From positions 1 through 64,000 of the forward strand of contig NZ_CP032350.1 in the NCBI RefSeq assembly GCF_005222205.1: a stretch of 64,000 nucleotides of DNA, given 5' to 3'. The position numbers were made by a program, and so were the translations under genes. Under the pieces are notes generated by a model that was not told the origin of the DNA, ran no database searches, and was given only the letters and a program-made list of their open reading frames with translations. Position 1 is the stretch's first letter. The number at the start of each line of letters is the position of its first letter. Positions 37,093 through 46,316 of the stretch are shown piece by piece. This DNA comes from Azospirillum brasilense (GTDB lineage: Bacteria; Pseudomonadota; Alphaproteobacteria; Azospirillales; Azospirillaceae).

Positions 37093-38214
37093 TCAGACGC
37101 CCAGCCGCGCCGCCACCTCGTCGGCGATCGCGAGGCATGAGGTCAGGCCCGGCGATTCCATGCCGAACAGGTTGACCAGCCCCGGGACGCCGTGCGCCTC
37201 CGGCCCCTGGATCAGGAAATCGGCCTGCGGCTGGCCGGGGCCGCTCAACTTCGGGCGGACGCCGGAATAGGCCGGCACCAGGGCGCCGTCGGGAAGGTCC
37301 GGCCAGTAGCGCCGCACCTCGCCGTAGAAGCCATCGGCCCGCCTTGGGTCGACCCGGTAATCGAGCCGGTCGTGACCGGCGGGGTCCAGCCACTCCACGT
37401 CCGGGCCGAAGCGGGCCTGCCCGGCCAGATCCAGCGTCAGATGGACGCCCAGCCCTCCCTCCACCGGCACCGGGTAGACCAGCCGCGCGAAGGGCGCGCG
37501 CCCCTGTCCCAGCGCGTAATAGTTTCCCTTGGCCAACACCCGCGGCGGCACATGCTCCGCCGGAAAGCCTTCAAGCCCGCGCGCGACCCCCCAGGCCCCC
37601 AGCCCGGCGGCGTTGACCAGCGTGCCGCAGGCGATGCGCGTCGGCTCCACCCCGCCGACCTCCAGTTCGAAGCCATCCGTGCGGCGGTGGGCGTGCTCCA
37701 GGGGGCTGAGGAAGGCCAGCATGGCGCCCGCCGCCTCCGCGTCGCCCTGCAGGGCCAGCATCAGGCCGTGGCTGTCGATGATGCCGGTGGACGGCGACAG
37801 CAGCGCCCCGACGCAGCGCAGGGCCGGCTCCAACGCCCGGGCCTCGGTGGCCGAAAGGGCGGCGAGGTCGTTCACCCCGTTGGCGGCGGCCTGGGCGCGG
37901 ATGGCCTCCAGCCGGGGCAACTGGGCCTCCTCGGTGGCGACGATCAGCTTGCCGATGCGCTTGTGCTCCACCCCGTGCTGCGCGCAATAGGCGTAGAGCG
38001 CGTCGCGACCGGCCACGCACAGGCGGGCCCGCAGGCTGCCCGTCGGGTAATAGATCCCCGCATGGATGACCTCGGAGTTGCGGGAACTGGTGCCGGTGCC
38101 GATGGCGTCCGCGGCCTCCAGCACCACCACCTCGCGGCCGGCGCGGGCCAGCCGCCGGGCCACCGCCAAGCCGATCACCCCGGCTCCGGCCACCACGCAG
38201 TCCACCCGTTCCAT
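37093..38214 (-). CDS. FAD-dependent oxidoreductase, L-2-hydroxyglutarate oxidase-like
   Basis: 373 residues from the ATG at 38214, with GAAGG just upstream; the frame is open to 38481 but that extension is not protein-like. VDCVVAGAGVIGLAVARRL is the FAD dinucleotide motif (GxGxxG), VVVLEAADAIGTGTSSRNSE and HAGIYYPTGSLRA are strong LhgO signatures, and the C terminus has YSGVRPKLSGPG and NLFGMESPGLTSCLAIA. These enzymes oxidise L-2-hydroxyglutarate or related 2-hydroxyacids and pass electrons to the respiratory chain. It seems a metabolic gene inserted between glycan genes and is convergent to the methyltransferase before it. Confidence 0.9.
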   Translation of the reverse strand: MERVDCVVAGAGVIGLAVARRLARAGREVVVLEAADAIGTGTSSRNSEVIHAGIYYPTGSLRARLCVAGRDALYAYCAQHGVEHKRIGKLIVATEEAQLPRLEAIRAQAAANGVNDLAALSATEARALEPALRCVGALLSPSTGIIDSHGLMLALQGDAEAAGAMLAFLSPLEHAHRRTDGFELEVGGVEPTRIACGTLVNAAGLGAWGVARGLEGFPAEHVPPRVLAKGNYYALGQGRAPFARLVYPVPVEGGLGVHLTLDLAGQARFGPDVEWLDPAGHDRLDYRVDPRRADGFYGEVRRYWPDLPDGALVPAYSGVRPKLSGPGQPQADFLIQGPEAHGVPGLVNLFGMESPGLTSCLAIADEVAARLGV

Positions 38215-38610
38215 CCTTCGTCTCCGGCCAGTGCGAAAGGCTGATCGGCGCAGGACCGATCGTGGCGACAAAGCCGCAAAAGCGCCGGCTTGCGCAAGAG
38301 GGATGGCGGAAAGGCCAGCCGGCATCCCCGGACGAACCACTCCCCTGCCGCCGGTCACGCCACAAGGGGCGTCCGGATGGACGAAGCCGGCCCAAGGCAG
38401 GTCATCCGCCGGATTCGCTTCGCTGCTCGAATTACAACATAGAGAAATCATCAAACACGCCCGTGATAAAGAAGACGCCAACGCCTTACTTTAAACAAGC
38501 AAACGGCTGATTTGGAGAGGACCCTTTAGGGATCATTGAATGAAGGCCACCCATTTCTGACTTGGATTGATGTTTTTACGAACATCTTCCTTTTTTGAAG
38601 GGTGGCGCTC
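38215..38610. promoter_or_regulatory. Leader region of the serralysin gene
   Basis: About 400 bases between divergent genes. From about 38420 the DNA becomes AT-rich, suiting a promoter and leader for the protease. A GAAGGG ribosome site lies at 38597-38602. No gene or clear hairpin found. Confidence 0.45.
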
Positions 38611-40371
38611 ATGAGCAATCCGGATTACACGTTTCCTGTATCCGCGATCACAGCAAGCGGGCGCATTGAAATCGATTCATTGCTTTCGGGATACAAGTGG
38701 GGCGCTGGGGGTCAGCCCGGAACCGGGGTTTCCCTGACCTATTCTTTCGGCGCCGCCGGCCTTTCCGCCTATCGGGACGGCTATCTCACGCCGGACCCGG
38801 GCAGCGTCTGGACGCTGTCCGGAACGGCCCAGGCGGCGATCCGGCAGGCGCTCGGCACCTGGACGGCGGTGGCCAACATCAGCTGCATCGAGGTTCCTGA
38901 AAACGCCTTGTCCTGCGGGGACATCCGCTTCGGAGGAAGCGGCGTGCCGGACACCGCCTACACGGTCATGCCGGTGGTGGATCTGCCGGAAGCGGGCGAC
39001 GTCTGGTTTGGCACGACCTTCGCCGATCCCGGCCTGTCCTGGACGCCCGGTTCCTACACCTACCAGACCATCGTGCACGAGCTTGGGCACGCCTTCGGCC
39101 TGAAGCATCTGCATGAGGAATACGGGGGCTTCCCGGTCGCCCCCACCGGGATCGACTACCAGCTCTACAGCACGATGAGCTACCGGTCCTTCCCCGGAGC
39201 GTCCCCGAGCATGGGCTACTGGCAGGACCGTTTCCCCACCACCCCGATGGTCGACGACATCGCGGCCATCCAGTATCTGTACGGCGCCAACATGTCCACC
39301 AACGCCGGGGACACCGTCTATTCCTGGGCGCCGGGACAGGCGATCTTCGAGACGATCTGGGACGGCGGCGGCAACGACACCATCAGCTGGGCCAATCAGA
39401 CAACCGACGCCCGGATCGACCTGCGCCCCGGCTCCTACAGCGACCTTGGACCGTCCTGGAAGGCCGGATTCTATCTGGAGCCCCGGACGCTCGGCATCGC
39501 CTACGACTGCTGGATCGAGAACGCCATCGGCGGGTCGGGGAACGACCTTCTCATCGGCAACGCCCTCGACAACGCCCTGTACGGCGGTGCGGGGGACGAC
39601 ACCCTGATCGGGGGGGCCGGCAACAACCTGCTGGACGGCGGAGAAGGGTTCGACACGGCGGTGTTCGAAGGGGCGCCCTCCTCCTACACCATCCTCCACA
39701 CCGGCGCCGGCGAGGTGACCGTCAGCGGTCCCCAGGGCGTCAACACCCTGCGCAGCATCGAAAACCTGTCCTTCGGCGACCTGACCCTGGCGTTGAGCCG
39801 GGACGCCACGCCGGGCACGGTGGCCAGCACCTTCTTCGGGGTGGCCAACAGCGCGTCGGGGCGGCAATTCCTTCAGGAGGCCTCGGCCTATTCGGGACCG
39901 GTGCAGAACCTGCAATGGCAGCTGATCGGCAGCAACGACGGCGAGGCGATCGTCGGCGGCGCCGGCAACGACTTCATCAACGGCCTCGGCGGCATGGACG
40001 CGATCGATGGCGGGGCTGGGGACGACGTGCTCGATGGCGGCACGGGGTCGAACTTCCTGACCGGCGGGGCCGGGCACGACACCTTCTTCTTGGACGGGCG
40101 CAGCGGCGATCCCGTCTGGTCGACCGTGACCGACCTGGAGGCCGGGGAACTCATCACCGTCTGGGGCTGGCAGCCGGGCCAATCGACCCTGACCTGGGAG
40201 GACTGGCAGGGGGCCGGCGGGTTCGAAGGGGCGACGGCTCACATCGACCTGGATGGAAATGGCCGGATCGACGCGAGCGTGACCTTGAGCGGTCACGCCG
40301 TCTCGTCGCTGTCCACGATGCCCGGGGTCGTCGGGGACACCGCTTATCTGGGCATCCGGCTGTTCGGGTAG
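38611..40371 (+). CDS. Serralysin-type zinc metalloprotease with RTX repeats
   Basis: 586 residues from ATG 38611; a GTG nine bases earlier is in frame. The M10B zinc site HELGHAFGLKH spans residues 156-166, and the Met-turn STMSYRS holds Met189 and Tyr191. The catalytic domain ends near 240. RTX nonapeptides follow in two blocks: around 315-350 (GGSGNDLLI, GGAGDDTLI, GGAGNNLLD) and around 450-490 (GGAGNDFIN, GGAGDDVLD, GGAGHDTFF), separated by about 100 residues of a different beta domain. No signal peptide, which fits type I secretion through the C terminus. It is an extracellular calcium-dependent protease; the exporter genes at 58.2 kb are probably its route out. No inhibitor gene is adjacent. 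Confidence 0.92.
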   Translation: MSNPDYTFPVSAITASGRIEIDSLLSGYKWGAGGQPGTGVSLTYSFGAAGLSAYRDGYLTPDPGSVWTLSGTAQAAIRQALGTWTAVANISCIEVPENALSCGDIRFGGSGVPDTAYTVMPVVDLPEAGDVWFGTTFADPGLSWTPGSYTYQTIVHELGHAFGLKHLHEEYGGFPVAPTGIDYQLYSTMSYRSFPGASPSMGYWQDRFPTTPMVDDIAAIQYLYGANMSTNAGDTVYSWAPGQAIFETIWDGGGNDTISWANQTTDARIDLRPGSYSDLGPSWKAGFYLEPRTLGIAYDCWIENAIGGSGNDLLIGNALDNALYGGAGDDTLIGGAGNNLLDGGEGFDTAVFEGAPSSYTILHTGAGEVTVSGPQGVNTLRSIENLSFGDLTLALSRDATPGTVASTFFGVANSASGRQFLQEASAYSGPVQNLQWQLIGSNDGEAIVGGAGNDFINGLGGMDAIDGGAGDDVLDGGTGSNFLTGGAGHDTFFLDGRSGDPVWSTVTDLEAGELITVWGWQPGQSTLTWEDWQGAGGFEGATAHIDLDGNGRIDASVTLSGHAVSSLSTMPGVVGDTAYLGIRLFG

Positions 40372-40589
40372 GGCGCCGCCGCCCTGTGACGCTCCCTTCC
40401 TTTCCTGCAATGCGGCTTTACAACACCGAAGCGGCGTGCCAACGTCCGCGCCGTGGCGCGAGCCGTGAAACGATCCAAGGTTGTTGCAGCGCCCCATCGG
40501 CGACAGACGCCGCAGAATGCCGACGCTGATTCGCCAGCCTGATTCCTGTTTCTTTCACATGTGCCGCTCCATTCATTGTGCGTCCGTGA

Positions 40590-42320
40590 ATGAAGAAGGC
40601 AATGGCGGTCGTGAGTCGTAAAAATATTGCGATCATCGCAAGTGTTCTGATTGCGGTTGTCTTTTCACTGGTGTCGATGTTCGTGTTTCTCGGCGGCGAA
40701 GGGCGGGGGCTTCTGCAGTTCCACGTCTGGCCGGCCGAGAAATGGGGCATCCCTGCGCAGCTCGAGAAAAGGGGATTCGAGCCCCTTCTGACGACTCCCG
40801 GCCATGGGGGCTGGGACGGACAGTTCCATTTCTACATCGCGAACGACCTGCTTCTTCAGGAAGACACGGCCCAGCACATCGACGCGCCGACCTACCGTTA
40901 CCAGCGGATCGGCTTGCCGCTGCTGGCGCGTGGCCTTGCCTTTCTGACCCTCGGCGACTGGGTCAGCCCTCTGGTCTATTGGGGCACGAGCGTCCTCCTG
41001 GTGGCGGCCGGGACCTTCGCCTTCGCCTGGATGCTGGCGACCGTGGGCCTTCCACCCTGGCTGTCGCTCGTCTGGGCCTTGTCCGGCGGCGTCCAGGTGA
41101 CGGTGGTCAGCGGTCTGCCGGATGCCGCGGCCGACGCGCTGTTCCTGCTGGCCCTGGCCTGCCTCTGCACGCGCCGTCTATGGGCCTACGCCCTGGCGGC
41201 CACCCTGGCCGTGCTGACCCGCGAGACCTTCGTCGTGGCGGCGGCGGGCCTGTTCCTGCTCCAAGCCGTGGCCGCCTGGCGCGCCGGGCGGCTGTTCAGC
41301 CGGAGCGGATTCCTGGCGCTGTTGCCGATGGCGCTTCCCGGCGTGGTGGCCATCCTCTGGCAGATTTCGATCCTCCTCCGGTTCGGGCAGCTTCCCTCGC
41401 AGGCGCCCGGCGTCGCCGGTGGTCTGGTCACTTTGCCGCTCAAGGGATGGCTCGAAACGCTCGTCGGCACCTACCGCGGGACTCATCCCTTCGCGGGAGC
41501 GGGGGTGCCCCAGAGCGAGTTCTGGCTCCAGCCCCTGCACGGCGTCCTGATCGCCATGGCAGCGGCGGCCTGCGTCGTGCTGCTGCGGACGAAGCGCCAC
41601 CAGCCGGTCATGGCGATCGTCGCGGCGGCGGCGCTGCCCTTCGCGTTCATCGCGACGATGCTCGGCGTCGGCGTGACCGCCTTCTGGACCGGCTACCTGA
41701 AGGCCACCTCTTTCCTGTTCGTGCCGATCATCCTGTCCTTCGCGATCCTTCCGCGCTGGGGAACGGCGGTGGCGGGAAGCGTGATCGCGCTGATGCTCGG
41801 CCTGCATCAGGCCGCCTTCTGGAACCGCAACCTGAACGATGCGGTCAACAGCACCAGCCAATACAGCAGCGTCGACTCCGTGCTTGCTCGTCCGGCCTCC
41901 AGCTTCCCCGAGCGGTTGGACTGCCTCGGCGACTACCGCTCCGAGATGCGACTCGTCGGCGTCGAGGCCTTCGAGCGGCGGGCTCTCTTCCGGGCCATGC
42001 TGGGGCGCAAAGCGCGCTACGAATTGCGGGTCGACGTGAAGAACGCGACCGCCCAACCCTGGCGCCACGCGCAGGGAGTCGGCTCCGTCTATCTCACCGG
42101 CCGCTGGATGGACCGCGCCACGGGCAGGCAACTGGGTTTCACCCGCTCGACGCTGATCGGCGAGGAGTTGAAGCCCGGCGAGAGCCGCCTGTTGCGCCTG
42201 GTCGTCGATGTGCCCGATTATGCCCCGCAGGCCGATCTGATCGTCACGATGATCCAGGCCGGATGCTCCTGGTTCCACGAGGCGGGCGATCCGGGCGCCA
42301 TCCGGATGAGGCTGCGATGA
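40590..42320 (+). CDS. GT-C-like polytopic membrane protein
   Basis: 576 residues, about ten membrane segments in residues 12-420 (first one around 12-33). Just after the first segment, in what should be the periplasmic loop, is GHGGWDGQFHFYIANDLLL, with the acidic residue typical of GT-C enzymes, then HIDAPTYRYQRIGLPLLARG. The last 140 residues leave the membrane and form a beta-sandwich-like domain (YELRVDVKNATAQPW, VYLTGRWMDRATGRQ, LKPGESRLLRLVVDVP) recalling carbohydrate-binding domains of polysaccharide export proteins. Likely transfers a sugar from a polyprenyl-phosphate donor on the periplasmic side. No ribosome site is obvious; GC and codon use are like its neighbours. Gene 148 bases ahead of the aldolase operon. 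Confidence 0.72.
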   Translation: MKKAMAVVSRKNIAIIASVLIAVVFSLVSMFVFLGGEGRGLLQFHVWPAEKWGIPAQLEKRGFEPLLTTPGHGGWDGQFHFYIANDLLLQEDTAQHIDAPTYRYQRIGLPLLARGLAFLTLGDWVSPLVYWGTSVLLVAAGTFAFAWMLATVGLPPWLSLVWALSGGVQVTVVSGLPDAAADALFLLALACLCTRRLWAYALAATLAVLTRETFVVAAAGLFLLQAVAAWRAGRLFSRSGFLALLPMALPGVVAILWQISILLRFGQLPSQAPGVAGGLVTLPLKGWLETLVGTYRGTHPFAGAGVPQSEFWLQPLHGVLIAMAAAACVVLLRTKRHQPVMAIVAAAALPFAFIATMLGVGVTAFWTGYLKATSFLFVPIILSFAILPRWGTAVAGSVIALMLGLHQAAFWNRNLNDAVNSTSQYSSVDSVLARPASSFPERLDCLGDYRSEMRLVGVEAFERRALFRAMLGRKARYELRVDVKNATAQPWRHAQGVGSVYLTGRWMDRATGRQLGFTRSTLIGEELKPGESRLLRLVVDVPDYAPQADLIVTMIQAGCSWFHEAGDPGAIRMRLR

Positions 42321-42468
42321 CATCGCGGCGCCGTTTCCCGACCGTCCTCGGCAAATCCCTTGCCCGGTGCGGCGACGGCCAGTAAACCTGTCGCCGTCAT
42401 TTGACGGCGGCGGAACACCAGTGGTTGAGGCCGAAAGCCGGCATGGCCCAACATGGGGAACGGATCGG

Positions 42469-43542
42469 ATGGAACGCCCGCAAGACACCGAAGACTTTGG
42501 CCACGCCGCGCGATCGCTTCTGGAAGCGTCCGCGCGGGTGGGCTCCAATCCTCTGTACGTCCAGGGGGCCGGCGGCAACACGTCGCTGAAGATCGGTGAC
42601 GTGCTGCGGGTGAAGGCCTCCGGGACCCGGCTGGCCGACGCGCTGGTCTCGGACGTGTTCGTGGACGTCAGCCTGTCGCGGGTCCGCCAGGGTGTCCGCG
42701 ACTGCGCCGCCGATCCGGTGGCCGGGGCCGCCCTCGGCGCCGGCGGGCTGCGCCCGTCCATCGAGACGACGCTCCACGCGCTGATGCCGCACCCGGTGGT
42801 CTTCCACGTCCACTGCGTGAACACGCTCGCCTGGGCCGTCCAGCCGTCCGCCGCGCCCGCGCTCGCCGCGCGGCTGGACGGGCTGGCCTGGGCGATGGTC
42901 CCCTACTGCAAGCCTGGCCTGGACCTGACGCGGGCGGTCGCGGCCGCGGTCGCGGAACGGCCCGCCGATGCGCCGGCGGATGTGGTGATCCTGGCCAACC
43001 ATGGCCTGATCGTCGGCGGCGCCGACTGCGCGGCGGTGGAAGCCCTTCTCGACGAGGTGGCCGGCCGGCTGCGGGTCGACCCCCGTCCCGCCGGGAACCC
43101 CGACCGGGCACGGCTGGAGGAAATCGCCGCAGGCAGCGGTTACCGCCCGACCCGCCGGGACGAGGCGCACGGGCTGGCCCTGTCGCCGGCCGCGGTGCGG
43201 ATCGCGGCGTCCGGCTCGCTCTATCCCGACCATGTCGTCTTTCTCGGCCCAGGGGTGGCGGTCGCCGAAGACCGCGCCGCGCTGGACCGCGTGGTGTCGG
43301 CCAGCGGCGCCCTTCCCTTCCGTCCCGTGGTGCTGATCCCCGGCGCCGGCGTCCTGGTGCCCGAAGGGCTTGGCGAGGCCGGCGAGGAAATGGTCGCCGC
43401 CCTCGCCATGGTCGTCGCCCGGATTCCCGACGGCGCCGGCGTGTCCTGCCTTTCCGCCGCCGACGAGCAGGCCCTCCTGAACTGGGACGCGGAAAAGTAC
43501 CGCCAGTCGCTCCAGACCTCACAAACCCTCCAGCCACGCTGA
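42469..43542 (+). CDS. Class II aldolase/adducin family protein
   Basis: 357 residues from ATG 42469. NPLYVQGAGGNTSLKIGD is the phosphate-binding start; Glu99 (RPSIETTLHALM) is placed as the catalytic acid; His113 and His115 (FHVHCVN) and His178 (ANHGLIVGG) form the zinc site. Residues beyond 230 are a second domain of unknown role, longer than in fuculose aldolase. This family cleaves or forms C-C bonds of phosphorylated sugars using DHAP or related carbonyls. It is six bases ahead of the nucleotidyltransferase and opens the seven-gene operon, so it probably builds or trims the sugar that is later activated. Confidence 0.85.
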   Translation: MERPQDTEDFGHAARSLLEASARVGSNPLYVQGAGGNTSLKIGDVLRVKASGTRLADALVSDVFVDVSLSRVRQGVRDCAADPVAGAALGAGGLRPSIETTLHALMPHPVVFHVHCVNTLAWAVQPSAAPALAARLDGLAWAMVPYCKPGLDLTRAVAAAVAERPADAPADVVILANHGLIVGGADCAAVEALLDEVAGRLRVDPRPAGNPDRARLEEIAAGSGYRPTRRDEAHGLALSPAAVRIAASGSLYPDHVVFLGPGVAVAEDRAALDRVVSASGALPFRPVVLIPGAGVLVPEGLGEAGEEMVAALAMVVARIPDGAGVSCLSAADEQALLNWDAEKYRQSLQTSQTLQPR

Positions 43543-43548
43543 ACCGCC

Positions 43549-45171
43549 ATGCAGATCGTCATTCCCATGTCCGGCTTCGGCGAGCGTTTCCGCCGCGCCG
43601 GCTACACGGTTCCGAAGCCGCTGATCGAGGTCGACGGCAAGCCGATCATCGAGCATGTCGTCGGGCTGTTCCCCGGCGCCACGTCCGTCCTCTTCATCGT
43701 CAACCGGGATCACCTGGACGAGCCGGCCTACCGCCTGCGCGAGACGCTGGAGCGGATCGCCCCGTCGGGCCGGATCCTGCCGATCGATCCGCACAAGCTG
43801 GGGCCGATCAACGCCGTCCTCCAGGTGGCCGACGCCATCGACATGGACGCGCCGACCATCGTCAATTATTGCGACTTCACCTGCCTGTGGGACTTCGACG
43901 CCTTCCAGGCGCACGCGCGGGAGACCGGCTGCGACGGCAGCGTCATCGGTTACACCGGCTTCCACCCGCATATGCTGGGGTCGACCAACTACGCCTACGT
44001 CCGCAGCGAGGGCATCTGGGCGCGCGACATCCAGGAGAAGAAGCCTTTCACCGACCGGCCGATGGACGAGTTCGCGTCCAGCGGCACCTATTACTTCCGC
44101 ACCGGCGCGGTGATGCGCGAGTGCTTCGAAGAGACCATGCGCCGCGGGCTGATGGTCAACGGCGAATATTATGTCAGCATGGCCTACAAGCCGCTGCTGG
44201 ACGCCGGACGCCCGGTCACCGTGTTCCCGGTCGAGCATTTCATGCAGTGGGGCACGCCCCAGGATCTGCAGGAATACCGGTGGTTCTCCGACGCCTTCCG
44301 CCGCCAGGGCACGCCGGAGGCCGCGATCGCCCCCCGCCACGCCGGCACGGTCATGGTGCCGATGGCCGGGGCCGGTTCCCGCTTCGCGGCCCGCGGCTAC
44401 ACGCTGCCGAAGCCGCTGGTGCCGGTGTCCGGACGGCCGATGGTCGAACAGGCCGTGCGCGACCTGCCGGACGCCGACCGGCGGCTGTTCGTCCTGCGCC
44501 GCGACATGCCCGGCGCCGAGGCCTGCGCCGACGCCCTGCGGTCGGCCTTCGGCAACGCGGAGATCACCATGATCGACGCGCTGACCGACGGGCAGGCGCG
44601 CACCTGCCTGCTGGGGCTGGACGGCGTTGACCTCGATCGGCCGCTGACCATCGGCGCCTGCGACAACGGCGTCCTCTACGACGCGGCGGCCTTCTCCGCC
44701 CTGATGGACGACCCGGAGACCGACGTGATCGTGTGGGGAGCCCGCGGGTATCCGGGCGCCCTGCGGGCTCCGCAGATGTACGGCTGGATCGACGCCGAGG
44801 ATGGCCGGGTCCGCAACGTCTCGGTCAAGGTGCCGCTGGACGACCCGTCCCGCGATCCGGTGATCGTCGGCACCTTCACCTTCAAGCGGGCCGGCGATTT
44901 CAGGCGGGCGGCGGAGCGCATGATCGCCGCCGACCGCCGGGTCAACGGCGAATTCTACGTCGACAGCTGCATCAACGACGCGGTGGAGATGGGTCTGTCC
45001 GTGCGCCTGCTGGAGGTTCACTCCTACCTGTGCTGGGGCACGCCGGACGATCTGGAAACCTACGCCTACTGGCAGGCCGCCTTCCACAAGTGGGCCAACC
45101 ATCCCTACCGGCTGGAAGCGGACCCGGACGTCGCCGATGCCGGCGTTTCCGGCCGGCCGGCGTCCGCCTAA
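43549..45171 (+). CDS. Double-headed nucleotidyltransferase (tandem duplication)
   Basis: 540 residues made of two similar nucleotidyltransferase domains. Half 1 (1-250) starts IVIPMSGFGERFRRAGYT with PKPLIEVDGKPIIEHV; half 2 (267-520) starts VMVPMAGAGSRFAARGYT with PKPLVPVSGRPMVEQA. Both keep the G-x-G-x-RF loop and the following PKPL lysine, and an Asp after CD (Asp109 in half 1, CDNG in half 2). Both also have matching NGEYYVS/NGEFYVD and WGTP segments near their ends. The halves are diverged rather than identical, so both may be active with different substrates, or one may bind and regulate. Tandem sugar nucleotidyltransferases are rare. Expected to form an NDP-sugar or NDP-polyol. Confidence 0.86.
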   Translation: MQIVIPMSGFGERFRRAGYTVPKPLIEVDGKPIIEHVVGLFPGATSVLFIVNRDHLDEPAYRLRETLERIAPSGRILPIDPHKLGPINAVLQVADAIDMDAPTIVNYCDFTCLWDFDAFQAHARETGCDGSVIGYTGFHPHMLGSTNYAYVRSEGIWARDIQEKKPFTDRPMDEFASSGTYYFRTGAVMRECFEETMRRGLMVNGEYYVSMAYKPLLDAGRPVTVFPVEHFMQWGTPQDLQEYRWFSDAFRRQGTPEAAIAPRHAGTVMVPMAGAGSRFAARGYTLPKPLVPVSGRPMVEQAVRDLPDADRRLFVLRRDMPGAEACADALRSAFGNAEITMIDALTDGQARTCLLGLDGVDLDRPLTIGACDNGVLYDAAAFSALMDDPETDVIVWGARGYPGALRAPQMYGWIDAEDGRVRNVSVKVPLDDPSRDPVIVGTFTFKRAGDFRRAAERMIAADRRVNGEFYVDSCINDAVEMGLSVRLLEVHSYLCWGTPDDLETYAYWQAAFHKWANHPYRLEADPDVADAGVSGRPASA

Positions 45172-45192
45172 CCGGGAACGAGGCACGAAATC

Positions 45193-45585
45193 ATGTCGTT
45201 GCAGCGTCAGGCCAGCCGCTTCCTGGTGGTCGGATCGACCACCGTGGCGATCGACATGGTGGTCTACACCCTGCTGCTGTGGCTGGGGGCGGCGGTGATG
45301 CCGGCCAAGGCGACCGGCTTCATCGCCGGCACGGTCTTCGCCTATTTCGCCAACCGCATGTGGACCTTCGGCGGCGCCAGGGGCGGGGTCCAGACGGTGC
45401 TCCGCTTCCTCGGGGTGTATTTTCTGGCCCTCGTCATCAACGTCGCGCTCAACAACGGCGTGATCCTTCTGGCGGGAACCGGCCCCTGGTCCATGGCCGC
45501 GGCCTTCCTGATCGCCACCGGCGCCTCGGCCTGCTTCAACTTCGTCGGCATGCGCCACTTCGCATTCTCGGGGGCACGTCCGTGA
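45193..45585 (+). CDS. GtrA family membrane protein
   Basis: 130 residues, four membrane segments. QASRFLVVGSTTVAIDMVVYTLLLW is the family start and FIAGTVFAYFANRMWTF the conserved second and third segment region. GtrA proteins are thought to flip polyprenyl-phosphate-linked sugars across the inner membrane. The next gene makes such a lipid sugar, and the GTG of that gene overlaps this stop, supporting a functional pair. Confidence 0.9.
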   Translation: MSLQRQASRFLVVGSTTVAIDMVVYTLLLWLGAAVMPAKATGFIAGTVFAYFANRMWTFGGARGGVQTVLRFLGVYFLALVINVALNNGVILLAGTGPWSMAAAFLIATGASACFNFVGMRHFAFSGARP

Positions 45586-46316
45586 GCACCTATTCCCTGG
45601 TCATTCCCTGCTACAACGAGGCGCGGAACCTTCCCCTGCTGCTGGCCCGCGCCGGCGAGGCCTTCACCCGTCCGGACATCGAGCTGGTGCTGGTCGACAA
45701 CGGCTCCACCGATGACTCCCCGGCGGTGCTGCAGGAGCTTCTGCCCCGTTATCCCTTCGCCCGCAGCGTGCGGGTGGAGGTCAACCAGGGTTACGGGTTC
45801 GGCATCCTGTCGGGGCTGCGCGCGGCGCGCGGGCGCGTGCTCGGCTGGACGCACGCCGACATGCAGACCGACCCCGCCGACGCCCTGACCGGCTTCGCCC
45901 TGTTCGACGCGGCCCGTGACCCCGACCGGCTGTTCGTCAAGGGCCGGCGCCAGCACCGCCCCCTGGGCGACGCCGTCTTCACCGCCGGCATGGGGCTGTT
46001 CGAGACGGCGCTGCTGCGCCAGCCCCTGTGGGACATCAACGCCCAGCCGACCCTGTTCGGCCGCGGCTTCTTCGAGACCTGGGCCAACCCGCCCCACGAC
46101 TTCTCGCTCGATCTCTACGCCTTCTACATGGCGCGGGCCGCCGGGCTGGAGGTGAAGCGGTTCCCCGTGCTGTTCGGCAAGCGCGCCCACGGCACTTCGC
46201 ACTGGAACATCAACTGGCGGGCGAAGGTGAAGTTCATCCGCCGTACGCTCGACTACAGCCTCCGCCTGCGCGCCACCCTGAGCGAGTCCCGGAGCAAGCC
46301 CGAGAGCACCTCATGA
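45582..46316 (+). CDS. Polyprenyl-phosphate sugar synthase-type GT2
   Basis: 244 residues from GTG 45582 with GGGGG upstream. STYSLVIPCYNEARNLPLLL, LVLVDNGSTDDSPAVL and VNQGYGFGILSGLRAARG are typical; GWTHADMQTDPAD supplies the acidic metal site. The NAQPTLFGRGFFETW segment is characteristic of GtrB/DPM-like members, which put sugar on undecaprenyl phosphate. No C-terminal membrane helices. ATGA overlap with the GDPD-like gene. With GtrA and the downstream GT-C protein it completes a side-chain glycosylation set. Confidence 0.88.
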   Translation: MSTYSLVIPCYNEARNLPLLLARAGEAFTRPDIELVLVDNGSTDDSPAVLQELLPRYPFARSVRVEVNQGYGFGILSGLRAARGRVLGWTHADMQTDPADALTGFALFDAARDPDRLFVKGRRQHRPLGDAVFTAGMGLFETALLRQPLWDINAQPTLFGRGFFETWANPPHDFSLDLYAFYMARAAGLEVKRFPVLFGKRAHGTSHWNINWRAKVKFIRRTLDYSLRLRATLSESRSKPESTS

